Positions 1 through 12,446 of a stretch of DNA of 59,967 nucleotides are shown here, piece by piece. The stretch's first letter is position 1, and every line of letters starts with the position of its first letter. A program made the translations under genes and the position numbers. The notes below the pieces were generated by a model. The model had not been told where the DNA came from and ran no database searches. It saw nothing but the letters and a program-made list of their open reading frames with translations. The stretch comes from Gnetum montanum (lineage: Eukaryota > Streptophyta > Gnetopsida > Gnetales > Gnetaceae), in assembly GCA_015680685.1 (NCBI GenBank), contig MNCI01023457.1, forward strand, positions 1,022,046-1,082,012, given 5' to 3'.

Positions 1-132
1 TTATGTATTGTAATGATGATCCATTCACATGTCACCCCATTCACCATTAGTATCATTCAAGTCAATAATCCTATACCTTTCCAATATTTTGTAAGGAACT
101 TGAGGATGAGTTTTCATTCAATCATGGGGGTA
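1..132 (+). mobile_element. E1: 3' internal end and polypurine tract of an Athila-like element
   Basis: This is the last stretch of the internal region of an element whose body lies left of the window. It is closely similar to 40985-41113 (the tail of E3) and to the reverse complement of about 46194-46320 (the tail of E5). It ends in the purine-rich motif TCATGGGGGTA, which sits directly before the TG of the LTR in E1 and E3. That motif is the likely polypurine tract for plus-strand priming. Confidence 0.8.
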
Positions 133-929
133 TGATGGGCTGCGATATCGCGTCTACCCCTATAATATTGCTTACACAATATCACAACCCACCATTATGT
201 ATATAAATAAGAGGTAATTTTTCCTATTTTAGGCATCTAGATTTAGACCCTTAGCCAAACTATAGCAGTTTTACCATTCCAGAGTTAGAATAATTTCCAT
301 GTGCTTACAGTAGTAGTCTCAAAGTAAAAAAATCTTTATTCGAGCAAATTGTACCTGAGCACATATTTGTGTACGGAAATAAAGGCAAACTTTCTAATAA
401 ACCTTCTAGCAAGTGGACTAAGCTAAATAGGATTTAATTATTGTTAAATGTTTAAATGCTTTCCTAGATGACTAATGTCTCTCAATCCTTGACTCTCCTA
501 GTTAAGTGCACTTAGTATGAATGCTTCAAGCACGTGTGTAACACTTGGTAACCCGATAACAAGTAGTGTTTGGTAATCCCAGCAGCGTTGCACTGCTTCA
601 AAGTGTGTACAGCAAGTGGGAATGGATACTGGTGCTAGGACGATTAGAACTTAGTTAGTGAATAGTTAATGGAAGTTAGTCAATTAGTTCTCTTCACCTT
701 CCCCATTAGCATAGGACATTAAAAAGATAAAAGATATAAAAATCATATACCTGAAGCTTACTTAACCATACAACTATGATAATACAAGTAAGTTTGGGAA
801 GACAACAATTGATTAACCTTAAGTATTCCATTAGGGCACGTAAGCACTTAGTACTTGGAGTTCGACCGGATCACACGTGAGATGCTCGTATTTGTATGGT
901 TGAGTGTAGGGGTACCTCGCCACTTATCA
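133..929 (+). mobile_element. E1: 3' LTR of Athila-like element (797 bp)
   Basis: The LTR starts TGATGGGCTGCGATATCGCG and ends CACTTATCA. It matches the four other LTRs of the family at 17808-18579, 41114-41921 and, inverted, 45412-46193 and 51574-52341. A CGATATCG palindrome lies near the start and a TATATAAATAAG promoter-like box lies near 200. The right flank ATCCC (930-934) is the expected place for a target-site duplication, but the left end of the element is outside the window, so this cannot be tested. Confidence 0.85.
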
Positions 930-1374
930 ATCCCCATTCAAATCTTTATGTTAACTCAAATGTGCTTCTTTACTAAAGATTTTGCAACCATTCATGTTAT
1001 AATTCCTAAAATAAGCTAGTCTGTATGGCTTGTAAGAAGAACCATCATAAGTACCTTTTTTACTTATAAATACCTTCGTATCCAAACTTTTTCAAATGGG
1101 TTTGGAATTAATATAGAAATTCCTATTGTAGAACTTCTTGTAACCATAAGAAATCAACATTCAAATCTTATAAATTCACAAGGCTACATAAGTACTGATA
1201 TTCATGTCATTCCAAGGCTCAAGATGAACATGGTGGATGTCTTTTACTAGCTAGGGTCCTTGTAAGTACATTGTATGTTGTAACCTTCATTTATATTCTT
1301 AGAATTTCTCGTGGCCCATTTTCTCTCATGGGTATCATACATCTTATTAAGATAAGATTATGATTATTCATGAT
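930..1374. other. Spacer between E1 and E2
   Basis: AT-rich sequence between two retroelements. I see no open frame, RNA gene or repeat in it. It may be old flanking DNA or a decayed insertion. Confidence 0.5.
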
Positions 1375-2502
1375 TGAAACACCTTAGCAAAATTCATGTG
1401 GCAAATAAAAGCCCATAGCAAAACTTTTTATTATAATTTGGTAGAGAATTGAAGGTGAAACTATTTTTCCTATTCTCCACCAAAAATATAATCTTGTGGC
1501 CTTGTTTTGGTAGAATTTTAAGCCATTTTCAATGTAAAAATGAGGTTTGTAGCCCACATGCTATAAATCCCGTGTATTCTCAACTTGTCAAGTTAAAAAC
1601 ATGCTTCACCTACTATAAATGTCATGTATCCTAGCTTGTGGAAGGATAATAATGTTCCATAAGCTGTAAATTCTATGTATGCTAGGTTGTGAAGGCTAAA
1701 AATACTCCATAGGCTATAAAATTGGACATTTTCACCTCATACAATGGACATCTCAACCCCACACGATGGACAACATATGGAAATACGGCTCTAGTTCCAC
1801 ATGATGGACATCATAGTCCCACACAATGGGTAGCATGTGAGGTCAAGGTGTGAAAGTTGGGCTTTAGTTCCATATTATGGACATCACAGTCCCACACGAT
1901 GGGCAACATGTAAGGTCAACATATGGGATTTGAGTTTTCAAGCCACAAGTTGCACTTTGACTAAGAAGCCATTTATAATGCTCAAAACTATAATATATGC
2001 AAGTGTTACAAATTTGCAGCCTATAAATGCCAAATTCAAAGCCATTTTTGGGATCTTTTCTTAGGAAGAAAAATTTGTAGCATACTTGTAGCTGAAAGAT
2101 CAAGTGGCAGCAAAGAACAAAGAATTTATTGTAGAATTTTATGACCTTTCATAGACTTTTATAGTGTAGATCAAGCAAGAAGAAAGGTGCAGTCAAGTGT
2201 AAAACATAGCCTACCTCCTACACTAGATTTCAAAGTCATTGATGTGTACTTTCTAAACTCATTTCATTTATAGTATTTTTAAATACTATTTAATACAAAA
2301 TTTGCAATTATTTTGGCCTTATTTTCTTTTCACTTTTTATGCATATTTCACAATGTTTGGTAACAAATTTTTCAAGTCTCCAAGTAATAGGCTAGACCAC
2401 TCAAGGTGCTCTGGATCCTTTTCAAGGCCCATGGATTCACAAGTTAAACTATATTGCATGAAGTATTTTAATTTTCTAGCACCAAAATTTTCCATTATTA
2501 CA
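1375..2502 (+). mobile_element. E2: 5' LTR (1128 bp)
   Basis: The start was set by the TGAAACACC box shared with 11442, and with E4 at 23560 and 39443. The end was set at TTCCATTATTACA by alignment to the E4 LTR end (TTCCATCGTTACA), with the primer site just beyond. Positions 1735-1960 hold several copies of a box like CCCACACGATGGGCAACATG. The same box recurs in the internal 190-bp array. No terminal CA-to-TG inverted repeat beyond TG..CA is evident. Confidence 0.75.
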
Positions 2503-2505
2503 ATT

Positions 2506-2523
2506 TGTAGCACTAGATAGAGG
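2506..2523 (+). promoter_or_regulatory. E2: degenerate primer-binding site (tRNA-Asn type)
   Basis: The sequence TGTAGCACTAGATAGAGG lies four bases (2502/2506) after the LTR end. It aligns with the E4 site TGGCGCTAGAAGGAGGG at the same place. Differences are mostly C-to-T or G-to-A decay. Confidence 0.55.
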
Positions 2524-4149
2524 ACCTTCGCCTAAGTTCTCTGCTAAAACCTACTACAACAACTCTCTATCCATGTTTCTTCTTAGACTACAAGTCCATC
2601 TGGTTCAATGGAAGTTTATGTTGGGTTTTTATAAAGCTTATTGTGTGGGCTAAAAATCCATCATGTGGCCTTGTAACCCATGTCACCTATAAAAATCCTC
2701 AAGTTTATGTTGAGTTTCCTCTAAAGTCCATTATGTAGCCTAAGAAATAGCATTATTTTAGCACTTTTTTCTAAGTTTGTTTGATCTTTCTTGAAAGCCA
2801 ATGTATGGTTTTAAAGCCAATATTGTTCACAACAACCAACAAAAATTTGTTTGGGTGTTACAAAAATCCATCATGTGGATCATTTCTTGTTTGCTCATCA
2901 AAGGATACTTGGAACAAAAATTTCAAAGAAATTTTCACTTTGCAATTGCAACATAGCTAGTCTCATAGGCTAATACCTCCATACACTAAATAGCCTAATC
3001 TCCACATGCTAGATAGTCTCACACACTAGGATCCCCACACACAGGTGCTTTCATAGATTAAGACCTCCACACACTGGATAGTCTCACATGTTGAGGCCTC
3101 CACACATTGAGACTTCCACATGTTGGGCAATTTCACATGTTGAGACCTCTACACACTAGGCAATCTTACATGTTATTAAAGTCTCATACACTAAAGCTTC
3201 ATAAACTATGGACCTTATACACTATAAAATTGTAGCTTGTTTAAACATTAGAAACTTTAAAAGCCTTTATCACTTCAACCAATTCATTGGTTTTCTACAT
3301 CAACTATTCTACTGCACAACATCATTTCCATGACTATGAACCAAGAATCTACTTGTGTATATGATCCTAAGGACCCAACCATAGCAAAGCATCAGGAGTT
3401 ACTTAAGAGGTTATGACTTATTCTAGTCCATTTAAACATTGATTAGCAATACTATAACTTTATATGTGTGAAAATCAAAGTGGGTTTGTGCATCTCACAC
3501 AAAGAGTTTAACTAAGTGTCACTAGAAACTAACCTACAAAGATGGAAGGGAATACATCCCTTCCCCATACAACCACGTCAAATTATCTAAATTTTACATG
3601 CACTTGTTGGCATAGTTGGTAAGTGCAAATAAGGATGGTGAAACTAATGAAATTTTAGTTTTGGATCCCACCCAAAGGATCAATACAAGTTCTAAGTTGA
3701 TTATGAGAAAACTACATTCATAAGGGATCTTTTTCAATGATTTGTCCCATAGTTGACCATGTTGAACTCTGTGTGTCCCATTTTAGCAGTGAATCAAACT
3801 TCCCTATGATCTCCATAAGCTCACATTCCTAATCCACTTTCTTCTTCACTTTACTATTCACCTTGCATTCTTCACTACTATGCCTCAACCCCCACCAATA
3901 ATTCCCTTCATGTCTTAATTTGTGGTAGTTTCAGCTAGTCCTTCTCCTAGAATGAAAATTCCATGCATATCACATAACCCATTCATTTCTAATAATCCCT
4001 TTGTTACTCATGCTCCAATGTAAACCTCATTTTCCATATTTAACCCTCATTCAATGGTAGCTACAAGATCTTTTTAGTCTATAAAATTGCCCATTCCACA
4101 ATCACTAGCCATCCAACAACAACATGTGTAGCCCTCAAAAGCTTCATAA
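2524..4149 (+). other. E2: leader region with a short degenerate repeat cluster
   Basis: Untranslated leader or destroyed N-terminal gag. From about 2950 to 3240 there is a cluster of imperfect units of roughly 35 bp alternating forms of CTCCACACACTAG and TAGTCTCACATGTTG. These words are related to those in the E2 LTR and the 190-bp array. No open frame longer than a few dozen codons is credible here. Confidence 0.55.
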
Positions 4150-4945
4150 GGTCTAGATCAAGCCTTCTAACTAATTCAAGACCTTACTAAGAACGTTCAA
4201 AAACTAGAGGCCAACACAACACAAATGTTAAAGGTTATGAACTTATACCAAGATGATCCCATTAGCCCTATTGTTCCCCAAATAACCTTACCTGTGAGCT
4301 TGCCTATATCAAACTTCACCAAATACAATGGTGAAGGAGATCCTAATGCATAGCTTGTTACCTTCAAGTCTGAGTGCCTTCTATTCCAAGCATGTCTTTA
4401 TATGATACTACATATTTTTTCTATGTCCTTGAAAGGAAAGGCCTTGGACCAATACCAAACCTTACCTAGAGGTTCTATCTCCTCCCTAGATGACTTGATA
4501 GCCCTATTTGTCAACTTCTTTGAATACAAATTGAAGCTTGATACGATCCTTAATCAACTTATGAAAGTGAGGCAAGGGCCACTTGAACTTATTCAAAGGT
4601 TCATTTAGAGATGGATTGAATTACTCAACAAGATTCTTGAGCCCATCTCTACCACCCACATCTTCACTATCTTTCAGGGAGTTTTTAATGACTTCATCAA
4701 GTCAAAGCTTTACTATTTAGAACTTCAATCACTAAGCCAAGCCTTTTTGCAAATCAAGGACATAGGAGAGGTTGTGAAAGCTAACAATAATCAAGCCTAT
4801 GTAGCCTACAATAACTAGCACTATATGAGGGATAAAGATAAGACCAAAAAAATGTAAATAATTATGGTTGTAGTATCAAAGGATATGAAATAAGTAGAGA
4901 GGAAAAAATTACCTCCACACAAAACATCTTCTAACTTATCTTAAC
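4150..4945 (+). pseudogene. E2: gag core (Retrotrans_gag-like), broken
   Basis: Gag is the capsid protein that packages element RNA into cytoplasmic particles. One frame reads from about 4150 to 4945 with internal stops. The clearest block is 4402-4608, with residues FSMSLKGKALDQY followed by LPRGSISSLDDLI. It aligns with the E4 gag block FAMSLMGKALDWY / LPRASISTLEELL. Upstream, FTKYNGEGDPNA matches E4 FTKYNGKGNPNT. Downstream, a piece around IKSKLYYLE matches E4 IKSKLYYLT. The typical W of the gag core is Q here (ALDQY for ALDWY). Several TAG and TAA codons interrupt the frame, so no functional protein is expected. Confidence 0.85.
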
Positions 4946-5138
4946 CATCTACCTTCTACACTCCCAACTAGCCAAGATCAAACTTCAATTGCAAGGATAG
5001 TTCTAAAGACATAAAGTTATTCATGAAGTCCTCTAAGCTCCTAAAATAGTTGCTTAAAGACAAACATATTCAACATAAGAAACTGTCAAGGAAGATCACA
5101 AAAGGTATGATCATCTTTGTGACATAGCGAGAGATATA

Positions 5139-5597
5139 ATGATAGCAACCAAAGACAATCTAAAACTACCAAAGTACTTTAGACTTAATAGGTTTTTCCA
5201 TTATCACCAACTAGCTAGTCATGATACCAATTTTCAAATAGCCCTCAAAGATAATCTCCATAAGATGATTGCCCATGAAAAGTTGGTGTTGAATAAGCCC
5301 AACTCTCTAAACTCCAACAATAACTGTTACACCATTGCCTCATTTACAATAAGCAAATGGTCTAGTCCTCCAAGGGAATCATTTTTCATCAAGTTATTGC
5401 CAACTAGTACCCAGTCCAAAAATCTAAATCCTAGAAAACCCTTCATCATACAGATACCAACATCTTCAACCCCTAAAGAGCCTTTCATTATATGTGTTTT
5501 CCCTTCAATGACATCATCATCACAACCCAAACAACATTCTATCAATCCTTCAAAGCTAGGAAGCCATTCATTATATAGGTCCCTCTACCTTCAATAA
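5139..5597 (+). pseudogene. E2: gag C-terminal region with lost zinc knuckle
   Basis: This 152-codon open stretch aligns at its start with the E4 gag C-terminal motif. E2 reads FFHYHQLASHDTNFQ where E4 reads CFCDYHQLCGHDTDYC, a motif typical of Tat-lineage gag proteins just before a conserved LKDEI helix (E2: LKDNL). In E2 every cysteine of the motif has been replaced, so it could not bind zinc. The rest is proline- and serine-rich linker. It lies between the gag core and the protease remnant, in the order expected for a gag-pro polyprotein. Confidence 0.75.
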
Positions 5598-6185
5598 GAA
5601 AACCTACAATGAACAATAATCAAGGCTTACCTATTGTATCCAATAACTCATGGTTAACAAGAAGCCACCATAATGATAACAAAACAACCTATTGCTAAAT
5701 CAACAACTAATCCTACTAAATGTGGCTAACAACAAAAGGCTTGGAAGCAAGCTAGTCCACCAAGATGAACACCAAGATTAGCTCCACCCATGAGCAAGAG
5801 GACCAAACAACACATGTCAAGACATGAGCCAAAAATTCTAGGGAGGATGAAGTAAATCAAGGTCATCAAGGCTGAAAGATCACATGCCAAGGAAAAGGAT
5901 TTCCTCACAATAATGGAACAAGCCAAATGGTCATTAAAATAAAAGAATATGTTATTAAACGTATACAATCTAGTCATGACTTCTCTTGATCATAGAGGTG
6001 CACTAGCCCAAATATTGACCTCTATCGCTATGAGCAAAGACATGCATGCTGATAAATAATTCATTCAATTAGTCATTGAGTGAACTTCACTTAGTGAGGA
6101 TAAACATCAACTCATGCTTACCTTTTGTGACAATTAAGCAAAGGTTAATCCATGGAATGAAAACGTGCTATCTACCCCTCTCCAC

Positions 6186-6670
6186 ATTACTATATGTATT
6201 GGCAAGTATAAAGTTCATCATGGGCCACAACTAACATGATACCATTTACTATTGTTGTGAAACTAGACATGACTAAAAACATCCAAGAAACCTCTACCAC
6301 CACACCCAAGTCATTCAACAAATCATGAGTAGTGGTTCAAGGTCCTATCTCCTTGGATTTCGTAGCTAGAAAATAGTTTTCTACATCCACCAACTTCCTA
6401 GTGGTCAAAGAAACACTTGGGTCTAAATTGATCCTAGGAAGATCATGGTTGGCTAAGCTTCAAGTGGCTTCATCTCCTATACATCAAGAGATTCAGTTAC
6501 CATATGAGGATTGTAAAATCATGATTCATGAGGATAACACATACCTACCATCAATTAATAGTGTCAACATTGACATAGGTTTAGAGGTGAAGTTTCAAAA
6601 TGAAATTCCTGACACACAAGCTAGGGCCACCAAAAACAAAAATAATGTTATGATATTAAACAATCAATGA
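6186..6670 (+). pseudogene. E2: retropepsin-like protease remnant, frameshifted
   Basis: This is the aspartic protease that would cleave the gag-pol polyprotein. The first strand (ITICIGKYKVHH, 6186 on) is in one frame and the rest is in another, so a frameshift falls at about 6220. The following block ATTNMIPFTIVVKLD aligns with E4 AATNVIPFPIVDKLG. Positions 6401-6670 keep the C-terminal hallmark LILGRSWLAKLQ, followed by a block near IHQEIQLPYEDCKIMIH. The catalytic Asp region falls at the frameshift and cannot be recognised. Nothing resembling RT follows. Confidence 0.8.
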
Positions 6671-6889
6671 GAAAACCTTCTACTTACCATATCAAGCAAG
6701 AAGGATGTTAAGCATAGAATTGTGTAGAAGGGATTCCTTGATATGTCAAAGATCAAGCAACAAATTTGTAGCCAACATCTTGTTGCTTCCTTTACTAATC
6801 ATTTTTTATCTTATTTTGTGGCTTTATATCATGCTTCAATGTATTTTCTTTTAAGATTATCCCACACTTACTAGAAAAGTATGATCACA

Positions 6890-7180
6890 ACCTATCAAGG
6901 CCTAAAACTGGCAACATAATAACTCACCAAGACCTAAAACTAACAACATAATGGCTTTCCAAGGCCTAAAATTGGTAACCCATGGCCTACCAAGGCCTAA
7001 AACTAGAAAAAGAATGGCCCTCCAAGGACTAAGCCTAGCAAGTTGATGGCCAGCCAAGGCCTAAAACTAGCAAACCCATAGCCTTCCAAGGCTAAAATTG
7101 GCAACATAATGGCCTACCCAAGTATAAAATTGGTAATATCATGGCCTACTAAGGCCTAAAACCAAAAAAAAATATGGCCT
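6890..7180 (+). repeat. E2: tandem array of AAGGCCTAAAAC units
   Basis: About eight imperfect units of roughly 32-36 bp, each built on CCAAGGCCTAAAACTGGCAA and a spacer such as CATAATGGCCTA. An array built on the same GGCCTAAAACTGGCAA word follows the protease in E4 (29195-29720), and related words recur before E4 RT (about 33540) and after E4 integrase (37090-37460). The position just downstream of protease is therefore a shared trait of the two families. Confidence 0.8.
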
Positions 7181-7289
7181 CTCTACCTTTTCCTTTACAA
7201 CTCCAAAATTTTACTTATAGTCCAAACACTATCTTAGAAGCCTAAAAAGACCAAGAATAGGGTTAAAATCTACCAAAACTAACTTTGTT

Positions 7290-9450
7290 AGGTCTTACAC
7301 ACTATGGCCCCTATTCCACATGTTGTGTAGCATGTGAGGTAGAGTGTGGATCTTACACCAACTAAATTTAAGCTCAAAACTACTCCTTAACTTTCTTGGT
7401 ACATTCCAAAAGACATAGGATGGAAATTTGAGCACAAATTAACCTTTACAAGCTACTAGAAGTTGGTTTTTGGTCCCAAAAATTAGGGACACAAGTCTCA
7501 TATGCTGGCTAGTGTGTAGGATAGCATGTGGGCTTTAACAAGCTTTACTCTAGCTTTAAACAACACCTAAAATGATACTTTTCTATCCAAAACCCGAGGT
7601 GCTGACATTGGTGGCTCTAGAGCTTCAAAACCAAGTTGAATTTTTTTTTTAAAATAGTCAAAATTTATCCCACATGATGGGTAGACAAGTTTTACACACT
7701 AGCCAATATGTGGGGTAGTTTGAGAGCACTTTTAACAAGTTTTCAATGCTCAAAATTGCTTAGAATTTGAACAATAGAGATCGAGAGACCTAAAGTAAAA
7801 GACAAGACAAGATTTAACCTCTTTTGAGCTATGAAAAGTGGAGTTTAAGCCTCACAAACTGAGCACACAAGTCCCACACACTAGCGAGCATGTGTGACTA
7901 CATGTGGGCTTCCAAGAATCTTTTTCTTAGACTCTTATAGCCTTAAAATAGTTATTTTCCATATACTTAACCTTATAAGCTATCACAAAAGCCTAGAATA
8001 GCAAAAACAAAAAACAAAACTAGTCAAAAGAGCTTCACAAGCTAGGATTTTAACTCCACATGATGGAACCTCAACTCTTACATGCTAGTCAACATGTGAG
8101 CTATCCTGTGGAGCATAAACAAGCTTTTCCTTCTTTCAAAGTAACTCTAGAACTACCATAAAAGCTACCAAACAGTAGTTTTTGACTCAGGAACTTCAAA
8201 AAGTCAAAAAATAAAGGAAAAATATATCAAAACTCACAATGTTGAGTCCCACATGATGGGATACAAGGCCCACACATTGGCTAGCATGTGGACTCATCAT
8301 GTGAACCTCATACAAATAAATTATAACACAAACATTACATATTAATTTTCCATCGGGTTCCACATAGTCTGGTAGTAGAAAGTTTGACAAAAATTGGATA
8401 TTTTTAGCAATTAGGAGATATTTTTTAATCACATAGGCTAAGTAGATAGGTCCCACACATTAGGCAGTGTCCAAAGAAGTGTATGGAAGTAGCAAGAACC
8501 TTCATGTGCTTCAAAAACTGATCAAAATAGCCCAAAGACTTGTAGAACCCTTCTCCTTAGCCTAAGAGCTACCCTAATAATGTAAAACTACTAAAAACTA
8601 AGTTGAAATACCTCAAAAACTACTTGGCTAGACCCTACATGATGGGCTACTATTTTCATATGTTGGCCAACATGTGGGCTCTATGTGTAAACTTCCTAAT
8701 TATTGAAATGTGACCAAGAACTATCCATTAGTTCCTTGGTACATCTGGAAGACTCAAGCTAAAAGAGAGAGCAAGAAAATAATCATAACAAGACACTTGA
8801 TGATGATTCTAAAGCCCACACAATGGAAAGGTAGGCTCCACATGTTGGGTAGTGTGTGGGGATTTCCTTGTGCCTCACCATGCTTCAACCCATCTCAAAG
8901 TAACTAAAAAAGATGAAAATCTTCCATGCAACTTTAGCATTACCTTAGGAGCTTGGGGAAGTGTAGAAACTTGGTCAAAAACCTTTAGAAATTGGTAGAT
9001 CTTGTCCCACATGATGGGAACCCTATTGCACATGCATAGTAGCATGTGGGCTAGTGGGTGGACTTTTTAGAAAAGAAACATTATGCCCAAAATTGCTCAT
9101 AAATTGACCAATATGCTTCACAAAACTTGGGATGGAGAAATAGCCAAAAACTTAACCTTTACAAGCTAGGAAAACTAGTTTCTAGTTTCACACAATGGGA
9201 CACCATATTCCAAAAAAATGCCAACATGTGTGCTCAACTTGTCGAGCTTTCGTAGGCCAAAACCTAGCCCAAAGTTTCCAATCTATAGCCCAAAGCAGCC
9301 AAATAAGCCTTATAATACATAGTCCTAACTTGGTCAAACTAAGTCAAAACAACCCCAAAATTGGTAAGAATTCTTAACACACTAGGAATTTAGGTACCAC
9401 ACACTCTGATGGTAACCCAAACTAGTCATACACTAAGGAAGTAATCCCCA
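7290..9450 (+). repeat. E2: degenerate tandem array of about 190-bp monomers
   Basis: A marker box (CCCACATGATGGG ... AGCATGTGGG and variants) recurs near 7306, 7490, 7665, 7870, 8058, 8245, 8446, 8630, 8810, 9005 and 9190, with a last partial copy near 9400. Spacing is 175-210 bp. Other shared monomer words are CTTGGTACAT..GAAGAC, TTAACCTTTACAAGCTA and CTCAAAATTGCT. Plant Tat/Ogre elements are known to carry hypervariable tandem arrays that can seed satellite DNA, and this array fits that pattern. No protein is encoded. Confidence 0.75.
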
Positions 9451-11441
9451 CATGCTGAGAAATCAATATTTTAGCTTTTCTAGATTGTTTAATCATGAGA
9501 AGCTAGTTTTCAAGCAATTTACAACTAGTTTACATAGGTTCTTGGCCTATTTTCATTATCTTTATTAGAGTTTTACTTATTTTAATAATTTACAGCCTAC
9601 GTTTTCAAAATTTCTACTTATTTTGACCATTTATGTCCTATTTTCACTAAAGTTTTCCTTATTTTAACCATAAAATAATCAAAAATAAATAAATATTATT
9701 ATATTCTACCATGCTTGATCTTGTTTGACCTTTCTTGATCACATTCTACATTATTTGATAGCATTTGGCCTTTTTGACGCTGTTATGTATTATGTTGACA
9801 TCATTTGACTCTTGTTTAACCTTATTCTACATCATCTAGGCCTTATTTTACCTTGCTTTGCCTAGTTTTGCCTATCTTACCCTATTTTATTTGGTTTTTA
9901 CCTCATACTACTATATTGTTCTTTGTTATTAGTAAATTTTGCATTGTTTTAACATTCTTTAACAATTTAATTATGTATATGTCACTTGATGTGCAAGATT
10001 AAGATATGGATATGAGGAAGTAATTCGACTAGCCTTTGAACCCAAGTAAATCCTTCTTATGATGTTAATTCAACCAAGTTGCCCTTGAATGCCTAAGCTG
10101 AGAGCATGTAAGCCTTTGACCATGTAGCATTAATGCCTTAGAATGGCCTAACTACCTTTGATCTTAAAGGCTAGAAACATCACAAATAATTCCTTAGTTG
10201 AAGTCCTCGTTTAAAACCATGATGATAAGGAGAAAACTTTGAAAACCAAGTTTCTCACTAAAACTTCAATTTTCTTAGAACATCATCAAGCCCTTACAAG
10301 GAAACATTGAAGCCTTCACATGACCTTGATTAAATCTAATATCGACATGTTTTCTTGTAGCCTTTTTTTGTCTTTGTTAATAGGTTTGGACGAATAATCA
10401 ACATTGACAAGTTGAGTCGCCTACAGTAAGAGAGCCATGCATGACCTCATGCCTCTATCGTTTTACAAATCTTGTACAAATCTATGTAGAATGATAAAAA
10501 ATTCATATGTTCTACTGATTGTTACCAATGATGGCCTATATACATCTAATCCCTCATGTAACATTTTGTAAATACATGTATTCTTTGATCTGTTTCATTA
10601 TACTCTTGGAGTTGTCCTTGCAAGATGAACTGAGAGTCATCATAGGGGTGTGATCAATCACCAAAGGTGAGTCATCAAGTAACCTAAATATGTGATATTT
10701 AGTTAGCTTGTTTGAACTTGTCAACATTTCTCACCTCACACCACTCCATTATCCCTCCCAAGCCATAACCCTACAACCAAATTGCATCTTTTCCTACCTT
10801 GCTGATAATGAAAACCAATGATTGACACACATCATGTCCATGTAACATCTCCTCCAAAATTTTCTATCAATCATGTTCACTAAATGCAATACATCTCATT
10901 TAGTGAGAAAACAAAAATTCATCCTTGGCAACAAAACCCAATGAAGGTTTCGCTCCCACAAACAAAAGAAGGAAGAAAATGCCAAGAAAGCAAAAGGGCC
11001 AATGTAGCCTCAAGTTAAGCAAGTTAATAACTCTCTATTAATAAAAGGAGGGAGAGCCAAGTGACTGAAGAAGCCTACTATCAAGAATTGGTTTCTCTAG
11101 ACATCATTGAGCAACCAATAGTCCAAGCAGGAATCATGAAGACCTCTTTAAGTTAGTAAACATATCACCGCTATACCATAGCCATGATGTCAACATTTGG
11201 AATTCCTCTTTAACCCAAAGTGACCATCCTCTCATAACCAAAAATAGCCATTATCTTATCCCAAGCTCTTAACATCCAATCATAACCTTGTTTCACCTTT
11301 GTAAGCATTTCTTAGCATGGTTCAACAACTAAAAAATCAAGTAGAGAGAGGGAGCATTGGTGATGAACTTGTAGTAGTGTTTTACATTCTTTGTTGATGT
11401 CTCTTAGGTTAATCCACAAAACATCAACAAAGAGGAGCCAA
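9451..11441 (+). other. E2: 3' untranslated region ending in polypurine tract
   Basis: Non-coding, AT-rich sequence. From about 9540 to 9960 it is T-rich, with repeated TTATTTT and CCTTGTTTGACC words. It ends in ACAAAGAGGAGCCAA at 11427-11441, directly before the LTR TG. The equivalent in E4 is ACAAAGAGGGGCCAT (39428-39442). This purine-rich run is the likely plus-strand primer. Confidence 0.65.
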
Positions 11442-12446
11442 TGAAACATCTTAAGAAAAATTCATGTGGCAAATGAAAGTCCATAGCCATGATTTTTATT
11501 GTAATTTAGTAGAAAATTGAAAATGAAGATAATTGTTCTATTCTGCCACCAAAAATCCTAACTTATGGCCTTGTTTTAGCAAAATTTTAAGTCATTTTCA
11601 ATGTAAAAAATGAGTTTTTTAGTCCACACACTGCAAATCCCATGTATTCTTAGCTTGTGAGATTAAAAAATGCTCCATAGGTTATAAATGTCATGTATCC
11701 TAGCTTATGGAAGGCTAAAGAATACTCCATAAGTTGTAAATTCTATCTATGCTAGCTTATGGGGGCTAAAATACTCCATTGTTTATAGAATTGGACATCT
11801 TTACCTCATACAATGGACATCCCAGCCCCACATGATGGATAACATGTGAAGTCAGCATGTTGAAGTTGGGCTTTAGTTCCACACAATGGACATCATAGTC
11901 CCACACGATGGGTAGCAAGTGAGGTCATTATGTGAAAGTTGGGCTTTAGTTCCACATGATGGCATCATAGTCCCACACAATGGGCAACATGCGGGGTTAC
12001 CATATGGAATTCAGGCTTTCATCCCACACATAGCACTTTGACTAGGAAGCCATTTGTAACACTCAAAGCTATAACAAATGTAAACATTATAGATTTGTAG
12101 CCTATAAATGCTAGATTCAAAGCAATTTCGGGGACTTTTTGGCAATCTTTTCTTAGTAAGAAAAATTTTCAATACAATTGCAGCCAAAAGATCAAGTAGC
12201 AGCAAAGAATGGAGAATTTATTGTAGATTTTCATGGCCTTTCATAGCCTTTTGCAATGCAGATCAAGCGAGTGGAAAGGTGTAGTCAAGTATAGAACACA
12301 ACCTGCCTCCTACAATAAATTTCAAAGTCATTCTACATTTTTTTGATTTTTAAAATCCATTGATCTATACTTTCTAAACTCATTTCATTTATAGTACTTT
12401 TGCCGCTATTTAATACAAAATTTGCAATTGTTTTGGTCTTATTTTC
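11442..12446 (+). mobile_element. E2: 3' LTR, truncated at its 3' end
   Basis: It aligns with 1375-2330 throughout, including the CCCACACAATGGG boxes (11800-12010). Similarity stops after CTTATTTTCT. The last roughly 170 bp of the LTR (equivalent to 2330-2502) are missing and I could not find them elsewhere in the window. Deletion or a later rearrangement is the likely cause. Confidence 0.75.

Larger units (their letters stand above)
1375..12446 (+). mobile_element. E2: degenerate Tat-like, probably non-autonomous Ty3/gypsy element
   Basis: Two related blocks begin TGAAACACCTTAG (1375) and TGAAACATCTTAA (11442) and bound an internal region of about 8.9 kb. In order it holds a primer site, gag core, gag zinc-knuckle remnant, protease remnant, a short GGCCTAAAAC array, an array of about 190-bp monomers, and a polypurine tract. 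LTR start, primer site, gag, protease and polypurine tract all resemble E4, so the two are related families. No RT, RNase H or integrase similarity is visible, and the long array sits where pol would be expected. The 3' LTR loses similarity to the 5' copy at about 12446, so no target-site duplication can be shown. Confidence 0.8.

Noticed and set aside
6890-9450. CRISPR-like arrays
   Set aside because: Repeats are degenerate, spacers are related to each other, and there are no cas genes. The context is a plant retrotransposon.
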